Source: JANQMY01 sp965227095
GTDB taxonomy: Bacteria; Pseudomonadota; Alphaproteobacteria; JANQMY01
Assembly (NCBI GenBank): GCA_965227095.1
Contig: CBDDFL010000001.1
Span: 2,728,001-2,792,000 of the forward strand
Direction of reading: 5' to 3'
DNA: 64,000 nucleotides
Below are positions 8,672 to 16,931 of the stretch, piece by piece; position 1 is the first letter of the stretch; each line of letters begins with the position of its first letter. The notes beneath the pieces are model-generated. The model was not told where the DNA came from, ran no database searches, and worked only from the letters and a program-made list of their open reading frames with translations. A program made the position numbers and the translations under genes.

Positions 8672-10078
8672 TTACTCTGCCGCCACGTGTGGCACCGGTT
8701 GATGTGGTGCATAACTGATATTGAACGCCTGCAATACTCGGTCGAACAAGCTTGTAAGCTGGATGGGCTGAGTGTCCGGGTCAATCTGACCCGTATCTAA
8801 GAAATAGCCGTCACCGTGGTGATGCGTGTTCTTGTACTGAGCGAAGGATACGCGCTTGCCAAAGTCGTCGATGACTTTATTGCCGCTCATGACTTGAGCA
8901 GTTTCTGGGATCGCCGCACAGCTTGGACGCAGCTGGATGTAAAGCGAATTTCCGCGATTTTCGATATGAAAGATCCGATCATAGGTTGCCAGAGTTCGCA
9001 CCGCGCTATCTCCGGTTTCCACGTAAAAGATTGGATCGGTGTTATGGAGCTTTACGTTCTCTAAAAGCTGCTGCCCCTTTGAAGCCTCTTCTTCATTCTC
9101 GAACATGACCACGAAGTCCTCCGTCATGAGACGGTAGGTTGACTTATATTGAAGCCCAATATCGTCTAAGAAGGCTTCATGATCATCGAGCCGGAAATAG
9201 AACGTTTCGCGCTCGTGGGCGTCTTGATGCAAAGCTGTCGCGATCATGAGGCGTGCTTCCGGCATCTCCCGCCGAATTTCCCCCAGCACATCGTCATACA
9301 TTTGCAAGATCGTCCCCAAGGGGTCGGTGCCTTTAGGGCATTGCCAATCTGGATTTTCGCGTTCCCCATCATAAGCGGATGAGGAGAACAAATAATGGTG
9401 CTGCAAATGCGCCCCACCGTTCATGAACAGGGTGGCAAAGTCAGGTTTGGTTTTCTTGCATTGCGTAATAAATGCATCCGCTAGTAACCTGTCGCAAATC
9501 GTTGCGCGCGCCCATACGGCACCCTTGAACACATAATCCAAGGTTTCCTTCATATAGCTTGGCAGGCTGGAAAGGCGACCATTCACGGCCAAGGCGGAAA
9601 CCAAACGGGCGATCGAACCGGGGGCGATCTTCTTGTTTGCGTAATCGTCCGTCACTTGCTTGACGGCGTCGTAAATCCAACGAAGGCTGGCGGGGCCATC
9701 AAATCGAGTGTCGGTCCAAGGATCGGGTACAAAGAAGGCTGCATGCTTGGTGTTGTTTTTGGCGTTGAACGGGGACATAGCGCCAACGCTCACACCGTGG
9801 TCCTCAAGAACTTCGTAGATATGAGGGTGATCCGTGTAGGCGATATCGCCGAGGCGAAAGACACCATGCTCTGAGAATGGTTTTCCTGTATGAACGGTAG
9901 GCCACTGTATCCAAGGATTTGCCAGGTGATGCTCCGTCTCCGATTGGGTTACCACATACGGAGATTGCCTGAATAGAGCCGCAAAGTTCGGCAATTTTCC
10001 CTGTTCAATGTATTTGTCTATGAATCTAAAATTGACTTCGTTCAACTGCAGGAAAACGAGCTTGACCAAAGTAAACAC
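8672..10078 (-). CDS. Alkaline-phosphatase-superfamily protein
   Basis: A 468-residue cytoplasmic protein of the alkaline phosphatase superfamily. It starts with FLQLNEVNF, where Glu14/Asn13 stand in place of the usual first metal-ligand Asp. It has the nucleophile motif WPTVHTGKP (Thr61) and later ATALHQDAHERET and NTHHHGDGYF, which supply His/Asp ligands. The WPTxHTGK motif is shared with the 574-2109 enzyme, although the two are otherwise diverged. It lies upstream of a GT2 gene on the same strand. Such proteins recur unnamed in polysaccharide loci; a hydrolase or transferase acting on phosphorylated glycan intermediates is likely but unproven. Confidence 0.75.
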   Translation of the reverse strand: MFTLVKLVFLQLNEVNFRFIDKYIEQGKLPNFAALFRQSPYVVTQSETEHHLANPWIQWPTVHTGKPFSEHGVFRLGDIAYTDHPHIYEVLEDHGVSVGAMSPFNAKNNTKHAAFFVPDPWTDTRFDGPASLRWIYDAVKQVTDDYANKKIAPGSIARLVSALAVNGRLSSLPSYMKETLDYVFKGAVWARATICDRLLADAFITQCKKTKPDFATLFMNGGAHLQHHYLFSSSAYDGERENPDWQCPKGTDPLGTILQMYDDVLGEIRREMPEARLMIATALHQDAHERETFYFRLDDHEAFLDDIGLQYKSTYRLMTEDFVVMFENEEEASKGQQLLENVKLHNTDPIFYVETGDSAVRTLATYDRIFHIENRGNSLYIQLRPSCAAIPETAQVMSGNKVIDDFGKRVSFAQYKNTHHHGDGYFLDTGQIDPDTQPIQLTSLFDRVLQAFNISYAPHQPVPHVAAE

Positions 10079-10225
10079 TCCAACAAACGCAACTATGTTT
10101 TTGCGTTTTATTCATATCCAAGGGGTGTAATTTTGCAAGCTGAAGTATAGCTATTGCGTTGGTATGGTTAACGCCTTGCATCGCATTGTCGACATAAATC
10201 TCACCGCGTGGGCCAATTTGCCGCG

Positions 10226-11629
10226 TTAGTCTACGGATGGCCGCCGGTTTCTGGTGTGATGTCGCGCAATTTCGACCAGGGTGACGATTGTGACACCCAG
10301 CAAAATACTGAAAATGGGATCAATGGGCTGTCGATACCGATAGTAGTAAGGGGCGATCGCCACAAAAGGGGCGACGAAGGCAGCCAACATCAAGACCAAG
10401 GCAGACGCTTCGATCCTCACAGTGATGAGGTAAAAGCCCCCTATGATGGCGATATAGGTCAGCACGGTCATGATTGTCGACAGCCAGCCAGTGTAGGGCA
10501 CTGGGAAATCAACCCGATCCGCAAAGGCGTGAAGCTTGAAAAAGGCAAGCTGAGCAGCAGCGAAAGGTTGTTCAAAAACGAAACTGCGCGCTTGCTTGAA
10601 CAGCCATTTGTCTTGGGTCGCTTCGTTGAAGTTGGTGCTCTTCTCAGGGATCTGCTCGTCCATAATGGCTTCTTGCCATTGTTCCAAGGCGAAAAGATTC
10701 TCGGCCCCTGTTGTCCCAATAATGCCACGAATGGCATCTCCCGGACCTTTCGACGCGTAGGGGGCTGGGATTTCTGAAGATGAAACATTCTGTTTGAAGG
10801 TGCCGGCGGCGCCAATTGTACCAATCCAGGCGACCTGTCCTACGCCATTCCGTACAGGAACGAACTCATCAAAAACCACATAGTTGCGCCATGACCAAGG
10901 CGAAACGATTACCACCGCGACCAAAACAGCCAATGCCGATGATTGCAGCGCTGGGAGCCGAAAATTCCCTTGCAACAGAATGACGATGACAACGACGGGT
11001 ATAAACAGGATTGTGCTTGACCAGCTCATGGCACTGAGAGCCATCAACACACCAAGCGCAAGGACGCGCCTTCTCGATGGATCGTCAAAGTATCGAACAA
11101 GGTTATACGCGATCAGGCTGATCCATAACGTTGCAACCGGAGCTGAATTGATTGTGGTTGCATGGTGTTTTGTCGCAACCAGCAAAAATCCGAGCGCTAT
11201 AATCGCTGCCCAAGGGCCGGCTAAATGACGCGCCGTTTTCGCTGTGTAGACACACGCTACAATGAAGAGCGCCAAATGGAGCGGCCGGATAATCAGCCGG
11301 GCGGTCTCTTCGCCAAAAACATAAATCAAGGCGGCGTAGAAATAGGTGAAAATAGGATCGGCCCAAGCCGAGGCGATAAAATTCCCGGTCTGTCGCCCTT
11401 GTTCGCAAAGATCAGTGCAGAGCCACGCCAGTTTGAATGGAAAGCTGAATCCGTCGCCGCTTGCAACGGCGCGCGCAATCCAGACCGGTTCGAAGCCGAT
11501 TTCTTTTTGAAGCGTTACGCCGATGAAAACGATGCCTGCAAAGGCGTAAACGGCGAGGATGACTTGAACCAACCGTTCATTGTGGTTGCGAACAAGATCG
11601 TCCACATAGTCGATTGTTTGTTGCATCAT
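10226..11629 (-). CDS. GT-C-like polytopic glycosyltransferase (ArnT/GT39-type)
   Basis: A membrane protein of about 467 residues with roughly ten to twelve hydrophobic helices. A first helix is followed by a periplasmic loop, EIGFEPVWIARAVASGDGFSF, in the position where GT-C enzymes carry their catalytic acidic residues, and then AWADPIFTYFYAALIYVFG. The pattern fits transferases that use a polyprenyl-phosphate sugar on the periplasmic side. A TTG seven codons upstream (11650) is an alternative start; ATG at 11629 is preferred. It is followed upstream on the same strand by GtrA and GtrB-like genes, which are the classical suppliers of such a donor. The specificity is unknown. Confidence 0.7.
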   Translation of the reverse strand: MMQQTIDYVDDLVRNHNERLVQVILAVYAFAGIVFIGVTLQKEIGFEPVWIARAVASGDGFSFPFKLAWLCTDLCEQGRQTGNFIASAWADPIFTYFYAALIYVFGEETARLIIRPLHLALFIVACVYTAKTARHLAGPWAAIIALGFLLVATKHHATTINSAPVATLWISLIAYNLVRYFDDPSRRRVLALGVLMALSAMSWSSTILFIPVVVIVILLQGNFRLPALQSSALAVLVAVVIVSPWSWRNYVVFDEFVPVRNGVGQVAWIGTIGAAGTFKQNVSSSEIPAPYASKGPGDAIRGIIGTTGAENLFALEQWQEAIMDEQIPEKSTNFNEATQDKWLFKQARSFVFEQPFAAAQLAFFKLHAFADRVDFPVPYTGWLSTIMTVLTYIAIIGGFYLITVRIEASALVLMLAAFVAPFVAIAPYYYRYRQPIDPIFSILLGVTIVTLVEIARHHTRNRRPSVD

Positions 11630-11717
11630 TTTTCTTGGTACTGCCCCCAACCTTTATGAGATCTACGGATGGTTAGGTGGCGTCCACCCGATATGAATCT
11701 GCTAGGCACACTGACGA

Positions 11718-12140
11718 TTACCGATCATTTGGTCCCCGAAATACGATATAGGCCGACCCCAAATAGGTGACGAACATACCGGCGATAGAACCAATCGCTA
11801 AGGGCACTATTAAATACTCACGTAGTATTTCGAAATTGATAAGCAGAAGGCTATAGCAGCCCATGTTGACGGCGGCGCCGGAAAGTTGAACGGCGGCGTA
11901 TCTCGCGAACTCAGCAACTTTTTGATCTGACCGACGATCCGCAAATGTCCAGTATCTATTGGAAAGCCAGGTCGCGGCATAGGCGATTGGAAGAGAAATG
12001 CCCCGGGCCATAATTGGTCCTAACCCCAATGCGACAAGAGCGAGCGTCATTGAGGCATCAAGGATGAAACCCATCGTGCCAGTAACAAAGAAGCGTCCAA
12101 ACTGTTGGACGCTCGGATTACTAGCTAGTTTTAGCAACAT
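11718..12140 (-). CDS. GtrA-family membrane protein
   Basis: A 140-residue protein with four hydrophobic helices and the GtrA signature: QFGRFFVTGTMGFILDASM at the N-terminus and ATWLSNRYWTFADRR at the helix 2 boundary. GtrA proteins are thought to flip polyprenyl-phosphate-linked sugars. The gene lies between a GtrB-like glycosyltransferase (12189-13250) and a GT-C-like membrane enzyme (10226-11629), all on the minus strand. That is the usual three-part arrangement for adding a side-chain sugar outside the inner membrane. Confidence 0.88.
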   Translation of the reverse strand: MLLKLASNPSVQQFGRFFVTGTMGFILDASMTLALVALGLGPIMARGISLPIAYAATWLSNRYWTFADRRSDQKVAEFARYAAVQLSGAAVNMGCYSLLLINFEILREYLIVPLAIGSIAGMFVTYLGSAYIVFRGPNDR

Positions 12141-12188
12141 GTGGCTTCACCGGACCGGAACGCAGGGACTGACCTTACCTGTTATCAT

Positions 12189-13250
12189 TTACCCGCGTTC
12201 TGCAAAACTCACAACCCGCTGAAGCGCGTATTGGACCTCAGACAGACGGTGATGAACGCTGGGTATCATCAGATAGCGCGACCGCTTCGATTCCGCGCGG
12301 CTGCGGGTGACGGCGTCTAGAATAATACCGCAGGTCAGGCTTAAAAATGACAGGATCATCAGTCCCGTCGACAAAATAGCCGTCGGGAAGCGGGGGACGA
12401 GGCCGGTTTCGATGAATTCAGCAACAATTGGATATGCTAAACCAACAGAGGCGAGTGCCATTAGTGCGGATGCTAGACCAAAAACGTAGACAGGCTTTTC
12501 CTGTTTTAGCAGGGACGCAATGGTCCAAAGAATGCGAAATCCATCGGAGAATGTGCGCAGTTTGCTTTCGGACCCTTCTGCACGATCCTTGAAATCAGTT
12601 TCAACTTCCGCGATTGGCATTTCCAACTCGAGCGCGTGGATCGTTAGCTCAGTTTCTGTTTCGAAGCCCGTCGACATTGCCGGAAAGGATTTTACGTATC
12701 GGCGCGAAAATACTCTGTACCCTGAAAGCATATCCTTGAATTCGTCGCCGAACATAAAACGCACGATACCGGATAAGCCTTTATTACCCATCGCATGTCC
12801 AGGACGATAGGCTTCGTTGCTGTCAGGTTTGCGCGCGCCGTTGACCATGTCTAGGCCTTCGAGCACAAGTTTCTCCACCAACATAGGCGCGGCGGACGCA
12901 TCATAAGTGTCGTCGCCGTCAACCATTACGAAGATGTCTGCTTCAATATCGGCAAACATTCTGCGCACAACAAAACCTTTGCCTTGGCGGGTTTCAGAGC
13001 GGACGATCGCCCCCGCTGTTTCCGCAACGGCCCGCGTGTCGTCTGATGAATTGTTGTCATAGACATAGATATCGGCTGACGGGAGGGCTTCCTTAAAGTC
13101 TTGAACGACTTTTCCGATTGCTATGGCTTCGTTGTAGCAGGGGATGATGACCGCGATCGATAGACCGCCAAACGAATTGCCAAGCAGTTCGGAAATTGCT
13201 GTAGAGGACGATTGGGCAGATGCGTTGGTGGGGACCGTGCGAACATTCAT
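12189..13250 (-). CDS. GT2 polyprenyl-phosphate glycosyltransferase (GtrB/DPM-like)
   Basis: A 353-residue GT2 protein of the dolichyl-phosphate mannose synthase type. The catalytic part has IAVIIPCYNEAIAIGKVV, YVYDNNSSDDT and VMVDGDDTYD. After about residue 250 there are two predicted transmembrane helices (YVFGLASALMALASVGLAYPI and a later LMILSFLSLTCGIILDAV). Such enzymes attach a sugar from a nucleotide donor to polyprenyl phosphate. It is the first gene of the minus-strand GtrB-GtrA-GT-C set and is divergent from the polymerase gene at 13465. Confidence 0.85.
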   Translation of the reverse strand: MNVRTVPTNASAQSSSTAISELLGNSFGGLSIAVIIPCYNEAIAIGKVVQDFKEALPSADIYVYDNNSSDDTRAVAETAGAIVRSETRQGKGFVVRRMFADIEADIFVMVDGDDTYDASAAPMLVEKLVLEGLDMVNGARKPDSNEAYRPGHAMGNKGLSGIVRFMFGDEFKDMLSGYRVFSRRYVKSFPAMSTGFETETELTIHALELEMPIAEVETDFKDRAEGSESKLRTFSDGFRILWTIASLLKQEKPVYVFGLASALMALASVGLAYPIVAEFIETGLVPRFPTAILSTGLMILSFLSLTCGIILDAVTRSRAESKRSRYLMIPSVHHRLSEVQYALQRVVSFAERG

Positions 13251-13464
13251 CTCTTAGCGCTCTACTTTGTGTCGTGTCGATGGAATACGTTTTCAACCGC
13301 CCGCAACCTAACAATGGGGCCTTAAAATTTTTTCAATAGGGGCGAGAGAAGAGGGCGCAATTACTCACGCGGTGAGACAAATTACTGCGGGCGGTGACCA
13401 TCAATATTGCGTTAATCTAGAATTCAGCGTAAACGCCAGATTAATTCTACAGCGCTAATTAGGT

Positions 13465-14781
13465 GTGATGAGCAGATCAATCGCGTCATATGGCGGGCCA
13501 AGGGTTGCGTCCGCGCCAAACATGGACATTTTGCGTTGGGTTGAAGTGATCTTCTTCGCCTTTGTGCTGCTCTATTCCGCTGGTGCAATCATTCAAGTGT
13601 TTGCGCTAGGCAATGACCCGGCCATCGATATTGAAGAGAACCCCGGACGGGCATTGCTTCAGCAGATCTGGGCGATCATCTACCTTTTCCTGTTCACCTT
13701 CATTTTTCTGTTTCGCAATGCGCTTTACGCCTCCTTTCGGCAGCAGCCGTGGGTAATCATCCTATCGCTCTATTTGTTGATTTCGGTAGTTTGGTCATCT
13801 GCGCCGGATGTGACGTTGCAAAGCGCGATTATCCTGGGGTTGGGAACCGTCATTGGCGGGTATATCGGCACTCGGTTTCATACGGAACAGATTTTCTATC
13901 TGCTGAAATACCCAATGATTTTGGCCGTCTTTGGCAGCATCGTCATGGTTTTTGCCACTCCGGATCTTGGATTGATGAAGGGGGTGCAACATGAAGGGCT
14001 GTGGAAAGGCGCCTTTACCCATAAGAATGTGACAGGAATGGTGGCGCTCCTCGCGTCGATCGTCTTCCTCTACTGCTATCGAAACAACATCTATCTGATG
14101 TTGCCCATGGTTGCTTCCGCTCTCATTCTTGTGGTTGGGGCAAGGTCTTCGACGAGCTTCATTGTTCTGGCCACAATGATAGCGGTTTATGTGATGCGTC
14201 GCCCGCTGTCGGTGCGGGGGACGGATGTATTCATCGTGATATGCGGTTCATTGGCCCTTGCCGCTATTGCCGGCTTCATCTTGCTTTTGAATCTGGAACA
14301 GTTTTTTGGACTATTCGGGAAAGACATCACCCTCACCGGGAGAACATTGCTGTGGGAGTACGGTTTCAAAGCCTTCATGGCGAAACCATTCTTGGGCTTT
14401 GGTTTTGACGCATTCTGGCACGATACCAGCCAGTATGGGGGGCTTGCTATTCGCGCCATTGCTGGATGGAACGCTCCGGGTATTCACAATGGCTGGTTGG
14501 AGCTGTTGTTGTCGGTCGGCTTAGTGGGAACGACGTTGTTTTCCATCATCTTCTTTAAGCTGATGCAAAGGTGCTATTACCTAATGCGCGCGATGCCGCT
14601 TTCTGTGTATTTCTATGTGATGATGTTCTGCATCTTTTTACTGGGATACAGTATTTCAGAAGGCGTTTTCTTGCTGAGAAACTCGATCATGCATGTGTTG
14701 ATTATTGCCTTCACGTTCTCGACGTTCCGGGAATTCAACGAATTCCAGTTCAATCAAAGCCAGATGCCAGTTCAGCAATAG
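13465..14781 (+). CDS. O-antigen ligase/Wzy-type polysaccharide polymerase
   Basis: A 438-residue integral membrane protein with about ten to twelve helices and the large periplasmic loop of the Wzy/WaaL family. The conserved part reads LTGRTLLWEYGFKAF, then PFLGFGFDAFW and GIHNGWLELLLSVGLVG, where the His is the family's functional residue. It would polymerise lipid-linked repeat units (ExoQ-like) or ligate the chain to an acceptor. The start is GTG at 13465 or ATG at 13468. It is divergent from the GtrB-like gene. A second protein of the same family is at 24705-26378, so one may be a polymerase and the other a ligase. Confidence 0.85.
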   Translation: MMSRSIASYGGPRVASAPNMDILRWVEVIFFAFVLLYSAGAIIQVFALGNDPAIDIEENPGRALLQQIWAIIYLFLFTFIFLFRNALYASFRQQPWVIILSLYLLISVVWSSAPDVTLQSAIILGLGTVIGGYIGTRFHTEQIFYLLKYPMILAVFGSIVMVFATPDLGLMKGVQHEGLWKGAFTHKNVTGMVALLASIVFLYCYRNNIYLMLPMVASALILVVGARSSTSFIVLATMIAVYVMRRPLSVRGTDVFIVICGSLALAAIAGFILLLNLEQFFGLFGKDITLTGRTLLWEYGFKAFMAKPFLGFGFDAFWHDTSQYGGLAIRAIAGWNAPGIHNGWLELLLSVGLVGTTLFSIIFFKLMQRCYYLMRAMPLSVYFYVMMFCIFLLGYSISEGVFLLRNSIMHVLIIAFTFSTFREFNEFQFNQSQMPVQQ

Positions 14782-15120
14782 GTTGTAACTAGTAGAAATC
14801 GTTACAGAAAAGTCGTTTGGAGAACGGGGAGGGGACCCGATTTCTATTTCCCGTCTATTCGACCGAAAAAACTAGCCTCCAAAGTAAAATACAGCCAAAA
14901 TTCTAGAATCGCGCCGTTCAATATTAGCATTCGCGGGCATTTTCTCTGTAAAGTATTCAAAAAATTGCCGTTTTTTGGCTGTCGGTTGTTGTCACTTAGA
15001 TGAATCGACAGGTAAGTATTTCTGCGTTGCGGTACGGCATTTGAGGGGACTTCAAGGTTGATAGTCGATTAACCTAAAAGTCCTATAAGCACGTCAAAGG
15101 ATCCATTCGGAGTCAGGCAT
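14782..15120. other. Non-coding gap before the export gene
   Basis: 339 AT-rich bases with no convincing gene. A short inverted repeat, GTAAC/GTTAC, lies just after the polymerase stop near 14786-14804. The right half probably contains the promoter and leader of the export lipoprotein gene, but no promoter elements are clear enough to place. Confidence 0.4.
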
Positions 15121-15813
15121 ATGAATGTGTTGGTTAGGAAAATGAGAGGTAAGCTCTCGAACGTGTTGTTGGCTGTTTCAGTCGCGATTTTCGCGGCGGG
15201 GTGTGCATCGTCTGGGGATAGCGGATCTTCAAGCAGTAACGCACCAAGTTCCAACGCGCCAACGCAAACGGCGTCGGCGGCAGTGCAAAATGATATTGAT
15301 GAAATCAATAAAGCGCTGGCGGCGAACGACAACAATGCCGCTAAGGCATTTGAAAAAAGCTACCGTCTTGGCCCTGGTGATCGCTTACGGGTGATCGTGT
15401 TTGGCGAAGAAGATCTTTCCGGAGAGTTTGAGGTGGACAGCGTCGGTGTTGTATCACTGCCTTTGATCCAACCGATCAACACCTCCAACATGACATTGGC
15501 AGAACTTCGTACGCAGATCGAGAATCAGCTCAAAGCGGGCTACCTTGTGGAGCCGCGTGTGAGTGTTGAGATCCTAAACTACCGGCCATTTTATATTACC
15601 GGCGAAGTGGGGCGTCCTGGTGAATACCCCTATGTTGCTGGGATGAATGTGTTGAAAGCCATCGCAATGGCTGGCGGATATACCTACCGGGCGAACACGC
15701 GTCGGGTTCTGTTGACGCGAGCCGACACCAATAGCGAAGAAGAAAAGAAGCCCACACAGCAACTGCTTATCCTCCCTGGAGATTATATCCGCGTTCCAGA
15801 AAGATTTTTCTAA
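15121..15813 (+). CDS. Wza-type polysaccharide export lipoprotein
   Basis: A 230-residue outer-membrane polysaccharide export protein of the short type. The signal peptide ends in a lipobox, FAAGC, around residue 23, so the mature protein is lipidated. A Ser/Asn/Pro-rich linker follows. The Poly_export domain begins at YRLGPGDRLRVIVFGE, and one SLBB-like repeat follows (YITGEVGRPGEYPYVAGMNVLKAIAMAGG). It is much shorter than E. coli Wza and lacks the C-terminal membrane-spanning helix region, like GumB or HfsD relatives. It would form the periplasmic/outer-membrane channel with the Wzc-like kinase at 21494-23770. Confidence 0.92.
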   Translation: MNVLVRKMRGKLSNVLLAVSVAIFAAGCASSGDSGSSSSNAPSSNAPTQTASAAVQNDIDEINKALAANDNNAAKAFEKSYRLGPGDRLRVIVFGEEDLSGEFEVDSVGVVSLPLIQPINTSNMTLAELRTQIENQLKAGYLVEPRVSVEILNYRPFYITGEVGRPGEYPYVAGMNVLKAIAMAGGYTYRANTRRVLLTRADTNSEEEKKPTQQLLILPGDYIRVPERFF

Positions 15814-15863
15814 GCTGAAACGGTTTATTTCTTCTGTGTATAGTTGATCTATATTTGATGCAG

Positions 15864-15910
15864 AAGTAATAGAAGGCAAATATTCGTAAGACTAGTAATT
15901 TCTATTACTT
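15864..15910. promoter_or_regulatory. Long inverted repeat downstream of the export gene
   Basis: A perfect 11-base inverted repeat: AAGTAATAGAA at 15864-15874 and TTCTATTACTT at 15900-15910, separated by 25 bases. It lies 50 bases after the export gene and upstream of the secreted-protein gene. It could be a regulator site or an mRNA stem. The lack of a run of T after the right arm argues against a simple terminator. Confidence 0.4.
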
Positions 15911-15987
15911 TGACGCAGTATAGAGCAGGTGGAGACGTTAAGATTTCGCCCAAATAGTTAACAAAATCCGTTAACTATTCACTTATT

Positions 15988-16003
15988 TTAATCTTGCGTT
16001 AAC
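15988..16003 (+). promoter_or_regulatory. CtrA-type box TTAA-N7-TTAAC
   Basis: TTAA (15988-15991), seven bases, then TTAAC (15999-16003) match the full CtrA consensus of alphaproteobacteria exactly. Two further GTTAAC words lie just upstream, at about 15957 and 15970. The box is about 50 bases before the start of the secreted-protein gene at 16056, a promoter-proximal position. CtrA control is an inference from the match. Confidence 0.5.
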
Positions 16004-16055
16004 TATACCCGTGACCTAATTTGAGACCCAACGTTGTAGGTCTCCTTTAAAAGAG

Positions 16056-16607
16056 ATGATGGTCATGAATAGTAAAAATAAGGTCCGCCGCGCTGTATTG
16101 GCGGCTGTTATTGGTGGAATAGTTTCAACGGGCCCTGCTGCTGCGCTGACAGACCAGCAAATCGCCACGATCAATAGTGGTGTGCTCGAAGCTGTATCAA
16201 CCTGCGCCCTTGACCCGATTTCGGCCGCCGGCCAAATCCAAGGTGTTGCGTCCGGTACACTTGTGAACAATTCCGAAGCATCTGAAATTGCCGCAACAAT
16301 CGTTGCAACGGCTCAAGGCTCCACGGAAAGCCCATCTTGCTTGTTCGCGGTGGGCGAAGGCCTGACACGTTGGGCGTTGACCTTCGGTGTCAACAATTCA
16401 ACGGCCTTGCAAATCGGTACGGTCATTGGGCAAGACGGTGAAATTCCGCTGGTGAATGCCTGTGTGAATATCGCTGGTGTGCAGACTGATCTGGGCTTGG
16501 CCTGTGATCCGTCAACTGGTGATATCGACGACGGGTTCCAGCGTGGCGCTGCACCATTTGGTGCCTCCGGCGAAAACCCGAACCAGGATAGCGTTAGCCC
16601 GAACTAA
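16056..16607 (+). CDS. Unknown small secreted protein
   Basis: A 183-residue protein that I do not recognise. Residues 1-30 form a Sec signal peptide (KNKVRRAVLAAVIGGIVSTGPAAA). The mature part is rich in Ala, Ser, Thr and Asn, with four Cys in STCALDP, SPSCLFA, NACVNIA and LACDPST, which could form two disulfides. It also has repeated short hydrophobic stretches such as ALQIGTVIG and EIAATIVATAQG. The C-terminus is polar (GASGENPNQDSVSPN). It is its own transcription unit: CtrA-type box upstream and strong terminator downstream. Its position after the export gene suggests a surface or matrix component, but this is a guess. Confidence 0.75.
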   Translation: MMVMNSKNKVRRAVLAAVIGGIVSTGPAAALTDQQIATINSGVLEAVSTCALDPISAAGQIQGVASGTLVNNSEASEIAATIVATAQGSTESPSCLFAVGEGLTRWALTFGVNNSTALQIGTVIGQDGEIPLVNACVNIAGVQTDLGLACDPSTGDIDDGFQRGAAPFGASGENPNQDSVSPN

Positions 16608-16931
16608 GGACTTGGCGGCCGGTTGTTCGGCGCCATAGATTTCCTTTTCGCTGGCTAAGGCGAACGAGACCAAGAATTTTGAGCGGCAGTGTCTCCTGGC
16701 ACTGCCGCTTCTTATTTTAAGAATTATGGTTAAACTGGCGGTAGGGCGGATTCGGAATCATAGTCGTGAGAGTAGGGATATCGGCCAGACGTGAGTGTGC
16801 TTTAACGTTTGTTTCGGGAAACCGCTCCTTAATATCGGCTAACAGGGTCGCCTAGTGCAGTCTCGGTACACCAATTGCAGAGATATGCGCACACAATAAT
16901 GAAAACCCGAACAAGGGGTGAGCCCGTTAAA
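16608..16931. other. Intergenic region with terminator
   Basis: About 320 bases between the secreted-protein gene and the aldo/keto reductase. It holds the intrinsic terminator at 16683-16718. The remainder would carry the promoter of the aldo/keto reductase-GMC pair; no further element is clear. Confidence 0.4.
16683..16718 (+). terminator. Intrinsic terminator
   Basis: A perfect 9-base stem, GCGGCAGTG (16683-16691) pairing with CACTGCCGC (16700-16708), with an 8-base loop and a T-rich tail TTCTTATTTT. It ends the secreted-protein transcript. Confidence 0.85.
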
